NCBI RefSeq assembly: GCF_009806985.1
Contig: NZ_WUAX01000016.1
Location: forward strand, 184,976-248,975
Origin: Halorubrum sp. JWXQ-INN 858
GTDB lineage: Archaea > Halobacteriota > Halobacteria > Halobacteriales > Haloferacaceae
DNA: 64,000 nucleotides
Direction: 5' to 3'
In this document: positions 33,557 to 42,219 of the stretch, piece after piece
Position numbering within the stretch: the first letter of the stretch is position 1
How the letters are laid out: the number at the start of each line of letters is the position of its first letter
Translations under genes and position numbers: made by a program
Notes under the pieces: generated by a model
The model's database searches: none
What the model saw: only the letters and a program-made list of their open reading frames with translations
Told to the model about the DNA's origin: nothing

Positions 33557-34480
33557 CTACAGGAGGCCGGTCTTCTGGAGCTTCATCAGGTCCTCGGTGT
33601 CGAGCGTCTCGCCCTCCTTGAACTTCTGATAGATCTCCTCGGCTTCCTCTTTCTCCTCCTCGCGCTTCTCGGCGCGCTCGTCCTTCCGCTCCTTCTCCTC
33701 CTTCTTGTCGAGCTGGCGCAGGCGCTTCTGGACGCGGACGAAGTCCTCGTGGTGGCGGTCGGCCGCCTCCTGAGCCTCGACGAACAGCTCGTGCATCTCG
33801 TCGGCCTCGTCGCGGATGTCGTCGGCCTCGCGGTAGGCCTCGATCATGTTGTTGTGATGCTCCTGGGCCTCGTCCGCGAGCTCCGTCACCTTCTGGTGGT
33901 GCTTCGACGCCTCAGAGCGGACCTCCTCGGCCTCCTCGACGAGTTCGTCGAGCTCGCTGGTGTCGTCGACTTTGTTCTTCTTCTCGGAGAGGTCCTCGCG
34001 CTTGTCGTCGATCTTCTCGATGAGTTCGCGCTCGTCCTCCGCGGAGAGGACCTCCGTCTGCTGGCGGAACTCGAGCTGCTCGATCTCCTCTTTGAGCTCC
34101 TCGATGGACTTCCCGGAGCCGAGCTCCAAGTCCTGTTTCAGCTCCTCGACCTGATCGAACAGTTCGTTGGCGTCCGCGTTGAGCTCGTTCCGACTGTCCT
34201 TGTGTTCCTGGACCTGCTCGTTGAGCTCGTCGCGCTTCTCGCGGTGTTCCTGCGCCTCGTCGACCTTCTCCCGGGTCTTCGCGTTGAGGTCGTCGCGCTT
34301 GGACGCCCGCTCGGACGCCATCTGGTTCAGTTCGTTACGTCGGTCTCGAAGCTGACCGGCGCGTTTGATGAGCTGTCCTTTCGACCCGTTGTCGAGATCG
34401 TCCTCGGAGAGGTCCACGTTGTCCCCCTCGTCCATTGCTTCGATGCCGTACTGTTCGATGACTTCGTCTTTCGTTACCAT
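33557..34480 (-). CDS. long coiled-coil protein (COG1340-like)
   Basis: A 307-aa protein that is nearly all heptad coiled coil from residue 30 to 290, extremely rich in Glu, Lys, Arg and Asp (LRDRRNELNQMASERASKRD, ... EEKERKDERAEKREEEKEEA). This matches the archaeal COG1340 family of uncharacterised coiled-coil proteins found in every haloarchaeon. A short non-coil tail (EIYQKFKEGETLDTEDLMKLQKTG) ends the protein, as in the family. A structural or ribosome-associated role has been proposed for relatives, but nothing here decides it. ATG 34480 is preceded by GGAGAGAT (SD-like) and a CTTATCC box about 70 bp upstream, so this gene has a short 5' UTR. Confidence 0.85.
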   Translation of the reverse strand: MVTKDEVIEQYGIEAMDEGDNVDLSEDDLDNGSKGQLIKRAGQLRDRRNELNQMASERASKRDDLNAKTREKVDEAQEHREKRDELNEQVQEHKDSRNELNADANELFDQVEELKQDLELGSGKSIEELKEEIEQLEFRQQTEVLSAEDERELIEKIDDKREDLSEKKNKVDDTSELDELVEEAEEVRSEASKHHQKVTELADEAQEHHNNMIEAYREADDIRDEADEMHELFVEAQEAADRHHEDFVRVQKRLRQLDKKEEKERKDERAEKREEEKEEAEEIYQKFKEGETLDTEDLMKLQKTGLL

Positions 34481-34843
34481 TTTTCTATCTCTCCATCACC
34501 GCTCCGGATATGGCGGACGCTCGCCCTTCTGCGTCGAGCCGTGGATAAGAACTCCCGTTCATTTCAGCGTGCGGTCCAACCAGCGCCGGAGGCGTTCTGG
34601 TGACTGCACATACTGTATTGTAGTACATAAACACTTCGGTGGATCGGCGTGTGAAAAGAGGTACCATGGGCCGTGAAACGGCCGAACGCGACGTTTCACG
34701 ACGATCGATACCGATCCCCACGGGAAGCCGTCCGGTCGGAGCCGGAGCGACGGCAGGGGGCCGTTCGGTAGGAGCCGAAACGACGGCGGAGCCGTTCGGT
34801 AGGGACCGGAGCGACGACGGGGAGGCCGGCGGTCACGCCGGAG
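34481..34843. other. 363-bp intergenic region with 32-bp repeats
   Basis: No gene was found. The left part is the promoter and short leader of the coiled-coil gene. An AT-rich patch with TGTATTGTAGTACATAAAC lies near 34613-34632. At 34728-34822 there are three units of about 32 bp sharing CCGTTCGGTAGGAGCCGGAG-type sequence (starts 34728, 34761 and 34792), placed just 3' of the next minus-strand gene. Confidence 0.6.
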
Positions 34844-35113
34844 TCAGCGGTTCTCCAGTGCGGCCTCGAGCGAGAGGAAGAACCCGAAGTACGCCGGGAC
34901 CCCGGCGAGCATGAAGAGGTAAAACGCCCACGTCGGCGCGCTCACGAGGACGTAGTCGAAAAGCAGCGACACGAGGGTGACCCACGCGAGCGCGAACACC
35001 AGGTCGTGAACCATTCCGGTTCGGTTGTCGCGGACGTGCGAGCGGACGCGGTCGGCGAGGCTCGCCTCGTCGGTCGCGGTCGGGTCGTCGTCGTCGGTCG
35101 TCGTCTCGGACAT
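34844..35113 (-). CDS. small membrane protein, two helices
   Basis: An 89-aa haloarchaeal membrane protein. An acidic N-terminus (residues 1-17) precedes SLADRVRSHVRDNRTGMVHD and two membrane helices (about 37-55 and 62-82). I do not recognise a named family. ATG 35113 is chosen over an upstream extension that lacks haloarchaeal codon bias. The gene lies downstream of uspA on the same strand, separated by 138 bp. Confidence 0.7.
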   Translation of the reverse strand: MSETTTDDDDPTATDEASLADRVRSHVRDNRTGMVHDLVFALAWVTLVSLLFDYVLVSAPTWAFYLFMLAGVPAYFGFFLSLEAALENR

Positions 35114-35251
35114 GAGTGCTGGGGTAAGCCGTGAACGGGGGCGTTCGTCGAAAGCGGTTCCGGTAGCGGTTGGACGATACCTACAGAGCGACACGCACAG
35201 CAGCGATCCGTGCGAGGGGATCCCCCGCACGGTGCCGCGTGACCGACGCCG

Positions 35252-35713
35252 TTAGCGCCCCTCGACGTAGTCGACGACGAAGACGGGGACGTGTGTCGAC
35301 CGGAGCGTCCGCTCGGTGACGCTCCCGAGGAGCGCCCGGCGGACGCCGGACCGGCCGTGACTCCCCATCACGATGAGGTCGATGTCGTTGTCGCGCGCGT
35401 AGTCGGCGATGACGTCGTGGGGGCGACCCCCGGCGTGGCGCTCGACGACCTCGATCCCCGCCGCTTCGCCGCGCTCCCTGACGTAGCCCGTCGCCTCCTG
35501 GGCGTCCTCGCGGAGCTCGGTCATCTCGCCGAAGTTCCCCTGTCGGATCCGGTCGACCTGCTCGGTGCCGAGGCTGTACGCGACCATGTCCGTGTCCGCG
35601 ACGAACAGCGCGTGGATCTCCGCGTCGTACTTCTCGGCGAGGTCGACCGCGTGGTCGACCGCGTTGTTCGCGACCCTGCTCCCGTCCGTCGGCACGAGTA
35701 TGCTGTCGTACAT
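35252..35713 (-). CDS. universal stress protein (UspA family)
   Basis: A 153-aa UspA-domain protein. The N-terminal SILVPTDGSRVANNAVDHAV strand-loop-helix and the ATP-binding G-2x-G-9x-G-S/T motif near the C-terminus (GSHGRSGVRRALLGSVTE) are complete, so nucleotide binding is expected. Its ATG (35713) lies only 3 bp after the stop of the sodium/solute symporter, making it the last gene of that operon. UspA proteins often follow haloarchaeal transporters and may regulate them in response to energy state; that is inference here. Confidence 0.92.
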   Translation of the reverse strand: MYDSILVPTDGSRVANNAVDHAVDLAEKYDAEIHALFVADTDMVAYSLGTEQVDRIRQGNFGEMTELREDAQEATGYVRERGEAAGIEVVERHAGGRPHDVIADYARDNDIDLIVMGSHGRSGVRRALLGSVTERTLRSTHVPVFVVDYVEGR

Positions 35714-35716
35714 CGG

Positions 35717-37423
35717 TCAATCGTCCGCGGGTGCGGTGCCGTTTTTGTCCGCGACGACCTCGGCGGCGGTCTTGTTCTTCGGCATCGGTTCCGGGCTGTG
35801 ACACTGTCGGACCATCTGTTTCGTCCGCAGCGGCGGCTCGGCGGTCACGTACGAGACGAATATCGTCACGGCGAACACGATCGGGACGCCGATCAGCGCG
35901 GAGCCGATCGCCGGCATCCACGTCTCGAGGAACGGGATGAACGCGCTCTGTCCCTCCGGCGTCGTCAACAGGCCGAACTGGGCCTCGTTCAACATGGGGA
36001 CGAACCAGACGACGATCCCCGTCGTCATCCCGGCGAGCGCGCCGGGGCGGTTCGTGTTCTCCCACCAGAGCCCGAGGAAGAACATCGGGAACAACACGAT
36101 GGCGGCGAGCGCGAACGCGAACGACACGAGCGCCGCGATGGGCGCTTGCGGGTTCAGCGCGAAGACGATGGTGAGGAGCCCGATGGCGACGATGCTGAGG
36201 CGGCCGACGAGGACCTGCTGGCGCTGGGTCGCGTCCTCGTTGATGATGTTGGCGTAGATGTCGTGGGAGATCGCCGAGGAGGCGGCGATGAAGAGGCCGG
36301 CCGTCGTCGCGACCGCGGCGGCGATGCCGCCGGCGGCGACGAAGCCGACGAGCCACGTCGGGAGGTTCGCGAGCTGGGCGGCGAGCACGACGATGACGTC
36401 GCCCGCCGCGTCGGTCATGCCGGGGTCACCGTAGACGGCCCCGACCTGGTCGCCGTACAGGTCCGTCCCGAACGCCGCGAACGCGGGCGCGGAGAGATAG
36501 AGCACGCAGATGAAGAAGAGCCCCCACGTGCACGACCAGCGAGCGGTCCGCTCGTTTTCGACCGTGTAGAAGCGCACGAGGACGTGCGGCAGTCCGCAGG
36601 TCCCGAAGACGAGACTGAAGCAGGTGGCGATCCAGAGGTAGTAGCTCCCGCCCGCGAAGGGGTCGGAGAACTCCGCGCCGAGCTCGGAGATCAACATCCC
36701 GTACTCGATCTGCGGAAGGATCGTCGAGTAGCCGGCCGTCCAGCCGGTGACGAGCAGCCCGATCAGGAACGCCGCGATGAGGATGACGTACTGTAACGCC
36801 ATGTTCTTCGTCGCGCCGAGCATCCCCGAGAGCGTCAGGTAGCCGATCGTGACGAGCATGAACAGCACCATCATCGCCTGATACGCGCCCAGCCCGGGGA
36901 TCTGGATCACGTTGTTGATGTCCCCGAGGACGTACATCCCGACGAGCCCCATCCCGCGGGCCTGTCCGAGCGCGTAGACGAAACCGATGAGGAACGTCGT
37001 GATCGCCGCGAGCGCGCGGGCCGTGTCGGAGTTGAACCGGTCGCCGACGAAGTCGGGCGCGGTGTACTTGCCGAACCGCCGCATCTGTGCGGCGAGGAAG
37101 ATGAGCAGCACGAAGTAGCCCGTCGTCCAGCCGACGACGAACGCCAGGCCGTACACGCCCGAGAGCGCGATGAGCGCGGCCATTCCGAGGTACGACGCCG
37201 CGGACATCCAGTTCGCGCCGATCGCCATCCCGTTCTCGAGGTTCCCGATCGACCGGCCCGCGACCCACATGTCGTCGGTGTCGGCGACCTTGAAGACGAA
37301 GCCGACCGCGAGGAACAGCGTCATCATGCTGACGACGATGATCCCGGGAACGAGCTTGAAGCCGATGTCGAGCCCCTCGGGGAGCAGCTCGGCCGACTGT
37401 AAGGGAACGCCTGCGGGGGTCAC
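35717..37423 (-). CDS. sodium:solute symporter large subunit (acetate-type, ActP-like)
   Basis: A 568-aa SSS-family transporter with about thirteen membrane helices, of the VC_2705/ActP branch that takes up acetate and other short carboxylates with Na+. Conserved segments include DDMWVAGRSIGNLENGMAIGA and the ANWMSAASYLG motif near residue 70, YTAPDFVGDRFNS, and FGTCGLPHVLVRFY near residue 270. GTG 37423 overlaps the stop of the DUF4212 subunit gene (GTGA), and uspA follows after 3 bp. The upstream acs gene on the same strand fits uptake plus activation of acetate. Confidence 0.9.
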   Translation of the reverse strand: MTPAGVPLQSAELLPEGLDIGFKLVPGIIVVSMMTLFLAVGFVFKVADTDDMWVAGRSIGNLENGMAIGANWMSAASYLGMAALIALSGVYGLAFVVGWTTGYFVLLIFLAAQMRRFGKYTAPDFVGDRFNSDTARALAAITTFLIGFVYALGQARGMGLVGMYVLGDINNVIQIPGLGAYQAMMVLFMLVTIGYLTLSGMLGATKNMALQYVILIAAFLIGLLVTGWTAGYSTILPQIEYGMLISELGAEFSDPFAGGSYYLWIATCFSLVFGTCGLPHVLVRFYTVENERTARWSCTWGLFFICVLYLSAPAFAAFGTDLYGDQVGAVYGDPGMTDAAGDVIVVLAAQLANLPTWLVGFVAAGGIAAAVATTAGLFIAASSAISHDIYANIINEDATQRQQVLVGRLSIVAIGLLTIVFALNPQAPIAALVSFAFALAAIVLFPMFFLGLWWENTNRPGALAGMTTGIVVWFVPMLNEAQFGLLTTPEGQSAFIPFLETWMPAIGSALIGVPIVFAVTIFVSYVTAEPPLRTKQMVRQCHSPEPMPKNKTAAEVVADKNGTAPADD

Positions 37424-37872
37424 TCCTCGACACCCCCGTCGGCGGCGGCCGCGTCATCGGTCGCGGAGTTGGCGTCCGCGCCGGCATCCTGGTTCGACAG
37501 CTGTTCGATCCCGTACTTCTCGTCGATCGCGTCGCGCCGTTTCGCGTACCAGACCGAGAGGATCAGCGCCGCGCTCGGCGCACCGATCGCGATCGCGAAG
37601 TAGTGGAACGGGAACCCGAGGAACGGCATCGGCGTCGTCATCAGGTCCGGCGCGATCCGCGTCGCGGTGATCGGCCCGAAGGTCGTGACCGACCAGATCG
37701 CGAAGCCGATCCAGATGACTCGCAGGTGGTCCCGCATGAACGGCGTCGCGGGGTTCAAGAGGTTGATCTCGACGTCGAGGTAATCGATCCGTTGCTCGCG
37801 CTCGACGTCGCTCAATCCGCCGTCGCCGGCGACGGCGGCGTTCGATCCGCCGTGCGTGTCGTTATCTGTCAT
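37420..37872 (-). CDS. DUF4212 sodium/solute symporter small subunit
   Basis: A 150-aa protein of the DUF4212 family, the small partner found with ActP-like SSS transporters. Two membrane helices (about residues 51-73 and 86-107) are joined by a short loop, and the YxxxINLLNPATPFMRDHLRVIW stretch before the first helix is characteristic. N- and C-termini are acidic and disordered. It overlaps the start of the large subunit by 4 nt. ATG 37872 is the only ATG giving the full family N-terminus. The 152-bp gap to acs holds a 22-bp repeat. Confidence 0.88.
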   Translation of the reverse strand: MTDNDTHGGSNAAVAGDGGLSDVEREQRIDYLDVEINLLNPATPFMRDHLRVIWIGFAIWSVTTFGPITATRIAPDLMTTPMPFLGFPFHYFAIAIGAPSAALILSVWYAKRRDAIDEKYGIEQLSNQDAGADANSATDDAAAADGGVEE

Positions 37873-37905
37873 GTGTCGTGATGTCGTGTGTCAGTGTTGT
37901 GTGTG

Positions 37906-37972
37906 TCGCGTCCCGTCACAGCGTGTGTCGTCTCGTCACGGCGCGGGTCGTCGCGTCCCGTCACGGCGTGTG
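37906..37972. repeat. about 22-bp minisatellite, 3 copies
   Basis: Imperfect units of TCGCGTCCCGTCACRGCGTGTG begin near 37906, 37928 and 37950, in the gap between the acs stop and the DUF4212 gene. Copies differ by a few bases. Confidence 0.65.
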
Positions 37973-38024
37973 CCGTTCGAAAACGCCGCCGGTCCGGGAG
38001 GAAAGGCGTCCCCGGAGTCCGTCG

Positions 38025-40016
38025 TCAGCCCTGCACTTGGTCCTGGATATCCTCGACGATCTCCGGGTTACGTAGCGTGCTCGTGTTGCCGAGCGGCTTT
38101 CCGTCGGCGATGTTCTCGAGCAGGCGGCGCATGATCTTCCCGGAGCGCGTCTTCGGGAGGTCGGGCGTGAACACGACCTGTTCGGGCCGGGCGATCGGGC
38201 CGATGGCGTCCTCGACGCCGGCGACGATGCGGTCGCGAAGGTCGTCGTCCCCCTCGTAGCCGTCCTCCGTGATGACGTACGCGTACACCGCCTCGCCCTT
38301 GATGTCGTGGTCGCCGCCGACGACGGCCGCCTCCGCGACCCCCTCGACGCCGACGATCGCCGACTCGATCTCCATCGTCCCGAGCCGATGGCCCGAGACG
38401 TTGAGCACGTCGTCGACGCGGCCGAGCACGGTGATGTAGCCGTCCTCGTCGATCTTCGCGCCGTCCTCTGGGAAGTACACCCAGTCGTCGGGGTCGTCGC
38501 TGTCGACGTCGGAGTACTCGGCCCAGTACTCGTCGATGTACCGTTCGTCGTTCCGGTACAGCGTGCGGAGCATGCCGGGCCACGGCTTCTGAACGGTCAG
38601 GTAGCCCGCCTGCCCCGCCTCGATCTCGTCGCCGGCCGCGTCGAGGATGCGGACGTCGAGCCCCGGGAGCGGCGGCCCCGCCGCGCCCGGTTTCATGTCC
38701 TTCACGCCGGGCAGCGTCGTGATCATCATCCCGCCCGTCTCCGTCTGCCACCACGTGTCGACGACGGGACACCCCTCGTCGCCGATGTGTTTGTAGTACC
38801 ACTTCCACGCGCGCGGGTTGATCGGCTCGCCGACGGTCCCGAGCAGGCGAAGCGAGGAGAGGTCGTGGGCGTCGGGGTACTCCGTCCCCCACTTCATGAA
38901 CGCCCGGATGGCGGTCGGCGCGGTGTACAGCTGGGTCGCGTCGTACTCGTCGACGATCTCCCAGAGGCGGTCGCGGTCCGGGTAGTCGGGCGTCCCCTCG
39001 TACATCATCGTCGTCGTGCCGAGCGCGAGCGGCCCGTAAACGATGTACGAGTGGCCGGTGATCCAGCCGATGTCGGCCGAGCAGAAGTACGTGTCCTCGG
39101 GCTTGACGTCGAGGACCGCCTGCGACGTCCACGACGCCCACGAGAGGTAGCCGCCCGTAGTGTGTTTCACCCCCTTCGGTTTGCCGGTCGTCCCCGAGGT
39201 GTACATTAAAAAGAGCATGTCCTCGGCGTCCCGGACCACCGGGTCGACGGTCGCGCCGGCCTGCTCGGCGACCAGCTCCCCGTAGTCGAGTTGGTCGTCC
39301 GTCAGATCGTGGCCGAACCCGTCGTCGTTGCCGCCCAGTCGGTCGACGACGACGGTCGTCGTGTCGTGTTCGACGTCATCGAGCCCCTCGTTGGCCTTCG
39401 CGAGGTGGTCGAGCGGGTCGCCGCGGCGGTAGTAGCCGTCACACGTGACGAGGTGCGCCGACTCGGCGGCGTTCATCCGCGTCGCGAGCGCCTCAGCGGA
39501 GAACCCGGCGAAGACGACGCTGTGTGGCGCGCCGATCCGCGCACAGGCCAACATCGCGATCGGCAGCTCCGGGATCATCGGCATGTACATCGTCACGACG
39601 TCGTCCTCCTCGACGCCCTGCTCGCGGAGCGCGGCCGCGAACTCGTTTACCTCCCGGTGGAGCTCCGCGTAGGTGAACGAGCGGTCGTCCTCGTCGACGG
39701 GCTCGCCGACCCACTCGATCGCGACCTCGTCGCCCCGTTCGTCGAGGTGCCGGTCGAGGCAGTTCGCCGACGCGTTGAGCTCCCCGCCCGTGAACCACTC
39801 GAAGAACGGCGGGTTCGAGTCGTCGAGCACCTGGTCGTACCCCGACTCCCAGTCGAGCAGGTCGGCCGCCGCCTCCCAACACCCGGGCCAGTTCTCGTCG
39901 AACTCCTCGTAGATCCCCGGGTCGGAGACGTTCGCCCCCTCGACGAACGACGCCGGGGGCTCGAACACTTCCTGTTCCTGTAGCCGCGCTTCGAGTTCTC
40001 CGTCACCCTCTGTCAT
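38025..40016 (-). CDS. acs: acetyl-CoA synthetase (AMP-forming), canonical paralog
   Basis: A 663-aa acetate-CoA ligase that activates acetate via acetyl-AMP. Motifs: the P-loop-like MYTSGTTGKPKG, the acetate-pocket VDTWWQTETGG, GRVDDVLNVSGHRLGT with S541-G542-H543, and the PKTRSGKIMRRLL tail with the acetylatable lysine. The A8 region has YFPEDGA in place of the common YxTGDGA, as in other haloarchaeal Acs. ATG 40016 starts the usual TEGDGELEARLQEQEVFEPP N-terminus; a GTTTATATAGGG box lies about 34 bp upstream. Upstream on the same strand is a Bat-like regulator, downstream the acetate symporter operon. The gene's long open frame continues upstream past the start but is not part of it. Confidence 0.95.
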   Translation of the reverse strand: MTEGDGELEARLQEQEVFEPPASFVEGANVSDPGIYEEFDENWPGCWEAAADLLDWESGYDQVLDDSNPPFFEWFTGGELNASANCLDRHLDERGDEVAIEWVGEPVDEDDRSFTYAELHREVNEFAAALREQGVEEDDVVTMYMPMIPELPIAMLACARIGAPHSVVFAGFSAEALATRMNAAESAHLVTCDGYYRRGDPLDHLAKANEGLDDVEHDTTTVVVDRLGGNDDGFGHDLTDDQLDYGELVAEQAGATVDPVVRDAEDMLFLMYTSGTTGKPKGVKHTTGGYLSWASWTSQAVLDVKPEDTYFCSADIGWITGHSYIVYGPLALGTTTMMYEGTPDYPDRDRLWEIVDEYDATQLYTAPTAIRAFMKWGTEYPDAHDLSSLRLLGTVGEPINPRAWKWYYKHIGDEGCPVVDTWWQTETGGMMITTLPGVKDMKPGAAGPPLPGLDVRILDAAGDEIEAGQAGYLTVQKPWPGMLRTLYRNDERYIDEYWAEYSDVDSDDPDDWVYFPEDGAKIDEDGYITVLGRVDDVLNVSGHRLGTMEIESAIVGVEGVAEAAVVGGDHDIKGEAVYAYVITEDGYEGDDDLRDRIVAGVEDAIGPIARPEQVVFTPDLPKTRSGKIMRRLLENIADGKPLGNTSTLRNPEIVEDIQDQVQG

Positions 40017-40093
40017 GATACGACCGTACACAACGGACATCCCTATATAAACGGTCGCGCTAAATACGAAAAATCGTGAACGATCCCGCGCGC

Positions 40094-41902
40094 TCAGCGG
40101 TCGGTCGCGTCGAACACCGCGTCGAGGAGCGCGCGCTGCGCCTTCCGGAGGTGGTTGTGGAACGTGGGCGAGGAGACGCCCATCGCGTCCGCGACCTCCT
40201 CGGCGGTGCTCCCCCGCGGCCAGTCGAAGTAGCCGCCGCGGTACGCGGCCGACAGCGCCGCCCACTGGCGGTCGGTGAACCGCTCGGTGACGTCCTCTCG
40301 AAGCGTCGACTCCGTCGTCGGCGACCGCGCGACCGACTCCTTGCTGACGAGCCGCGCGTCCGGGAACGCCGCCCGGAGGCCGTCGGCGATCGGTCGAACG
40401 TCCGTCCCGGACGGGACGTCGGCGACGACGCTCACGCGGCCGTGCTCCGCGGTCGCCGTTCGCACCGTCGCGCCGTGTTCGGTCAGGGTGTGGACCACCG
40501 AGCCGTCCGCGACGAGGACCGAGGCCGAACAGCCGTCCTCGTGGGCCTCGATCAGCTGCGTGTCGGAGACGCCCGCCGCCGCCGCCACGACCTCCGCGAG
40601 CGCCTGCGCGGTGGCTCCGGTGACCCTGAGGTAACAGCGGAACGCGGCCTCCGAGACGGCGACCGTCGACTGGAGGTCGATCCGGCAGTCGAGCGCCGCG
40701 GTCGCCGCCGCGAGGAACGCCCCGTTCGACGCGGTGTGGAACTCCACTTCGGTCACGGCGTCGGAGTGGAGCAGGTCGCGCCAGCGATCGGCGGTCACCG
40801 CCCACCCGACGGCCCGTCCGAGCACCGACAGCTCCCGGCGGTCGCGCCGCGAAACGTCGCCCCGGGCCTCGGCGACCGCACAGATCGCGCCGTACACGGC
40901 GTCCCGGTACGCGATCGGGGCGGCGACCACCGGCCGACCGTCGAGCCCGCCGACGTCGTCGCTGGCCGCCACCGTTCCGTCGGCCAGCGCGGCGGTCCAC
41001 GGCCCGTCCTCCATCACGACCTCGCCGTCGCCGAGCGAGTCGGTGTCGTCCCCGGCGGTCGCAGCGACCTCCGCGCTCGTCCCCGAGGCCGACCCGGTGA
41101 GCACCCACGCCGCCGACCAGCGGTCCGCGGCGACCGCGCCGTCGACGGTCGCCTCGAACGCCGCCGCGCGGTCGGCCGCGTCAACGATCGCCGCGAACGC
41201 CTCGACGAGCGGCGACGGCTCGACGGGCGACCGTGCGCCGACGTCCTCCGCGTCGCGTGCGGGGGCAGCCGTGCCGGCGATCCCCTCGGCGATCGCGTCG
41301 CCGTCGAGCGGGTCGAGGTAGGCGTCGAGCGCGCCCAGCGTGTCCCAGCCGCCCGTCTCGCGCACGACGTGCGGGTCGACGCCCCGATCGACGAGCAGCC
41401 GCCGCGCGAAGAACCGCCGGAGGTCGCCCGGGGTGACCCCGGCGACGTCCGTATCCGCGGCGCGGTCGCCCGCCCGCGTCGCCGTCTCGCGCACGATCAT
41501 CTGCACGCGGCGCGCCGACACGTCGACGAACGGCTCGTCGGGAGCGAGCGCCTCCCCGTCGGCGTACCGGCGCAGCTCCGCCGCGAGCGACGCGGGGAGG
41601 TACGCCTCGCGGTCGATCCCCGCGGGCGACGCGTCGCGATCCGCCCCGACGAGCGTGTGCTCGGAGTCGTCGATCTCGTCGTCGTCCGTGCCGCCCTCCA
41701 CCTCTCCGTCCGCGGCGCTGGGCACCGCCAGCAGGAACGCGTCCGTCGCCGCCGACTCGCGGACGTCCCCGGGCCGGACCCGCGTGATCTCGCCGGTCCG
41801 GAGCCCCGCCTCGCCGGCCAGCCTGACGATCAGCGCCGAGCGGTACGTGTCGGCGGCGGCCACGAGCGCGTCGTACCCGTCCGTGGAGAGTCCTTCGCCC
41901 AT
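40094..41902 (-). CDS. Bat-like regulator: degenerate recombinase, GAF and Bat HTH domains
   Basis: A 602-aa regulator of the bacterio-opsin activator type. The N-terminal 190 residues resemble a tyrosine-recombinase catalytic domain (GLRTGEITRVRPGDV for box I, GVTPGDLRRFFARRLLVDRG and GGWDTLGALDAYLD for box II), but the HxxR histidine is replaced (DLRR) and the YLD tail has only one candidate Tyr, so it is probably a binding module. A GAF-like domain (about 240-400, APIAYRDAVYGAICAVAE) and the Bat accessory domain follow, then HTH_10 (LTDRQWAALSAAYRGGYFDWPR and AEEVADAMGVSSPTFHNHLRKA). It sits between two acs genes, all on the minus strand, and is a plausible activator of them. ATG 41902 excludes an upstream low-similarity stretch. 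Confidence 0.85.
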   Translation of the reverse strand: MGEGLSTDGYDALVAAADTYRSALIVRLAGEAGLRTGEITRVRPGDVRESAATDAFLLAVPSAADGEVEGGTDDDEIDDSEHTLVGADRDASPAGIDREAYLPASLAAELRRYADGEALAPDEPFVDVSARRVQMIVRETATRAGDRAADTDVAGVTPGDLRRFFARRLLVDRGVDPHVVRETGGWDTLGALDAYLDPLDGDAIAEGIAGTAAPARDAEDVGARSPVEPSPLVEAFAAIVDAADRAAAFEATVDGAVAADRWSAAWVLTGSASGTSAEVAATAGDDTDSLGDGEVVMEDGPWTAALADGTVAASDDVGGLDGRPVVAAPIAYRDAVYGAICAVAEARGDVSRRDRRELSVLGRAVGWAVTADRWRDLLHSDAVTEVEFHTASNGAFLAAATAALDCRIDLQSTVAVSEAAFRCYLRVTGATAQALAEVVAAAAGVSDTQLIEAHEDGCSASVLVADGSVVHTLTEHGATVRTATAEHGRVSVVADVPSGTDVRPIADGLRAAFPDARLVSKESVARSPTTESTLREDVTERFTDRQWAALSAAYRGGYFDWPRGSTAEEVADAMGVSSPTFHNHLRKAQRALLDAVFDATDR

Positions 41903-42073
41903 GCGTTTCGTGTTCGTACGGAGATCCGAACCATCAAACTTGGTGTCGTACGCCGAAGGCCCGAGCACTCGATCGGTGTCGGCGGATCGATCCGGTACCG
42001 TGGCGTAGATCGATTCGGATCTGTCGTGAAACCCGAAACCGAGGGGCGGGACCCACGTCCGATCTCGTCGGCC

Positions 42074-42219
42074 CGTCGATCGCCACGCAGACGGTCCGTC
42101 GATCGCCACGCAGACGGTCCGCTGATCATCACGCAGGCCGGACTACCCGTCGCAGAGGCCGGACTACCCGTTGCACAAACCGGACTATCCGTCGCACAGA
42201 CCGGACTACCCGTCGTCGC
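42074..42219. repeat. two adjoining minisatellites (23 bp x2 and 21 bp x4)
   Basis: CGTCGATCGCCACGCAGAC-type 23-bp units are identical at 42074 and 42097, followed by a shortened copy. A second family of 21-bp units (GRCCGGACTACCCGTCGCACA) starts at 42136, 42157, 42178 and 42199. The fourth unit contains the stop codon of the second acs gene (42206-42208). The rest of 41903-42073 is the presumed promoter region of the Bat-like gene; nothing else is seen. Confidence 0.9.

Noticed and set aside
40017..41108. N-terminal extension of the acs open frame by 364 residues
   Set aside because: The stretch is antisense-like Arg/Gly-rich sequence in another frame of the Bat-like gene; the acs protein starts at ATG 40016 by family length and promoter position.
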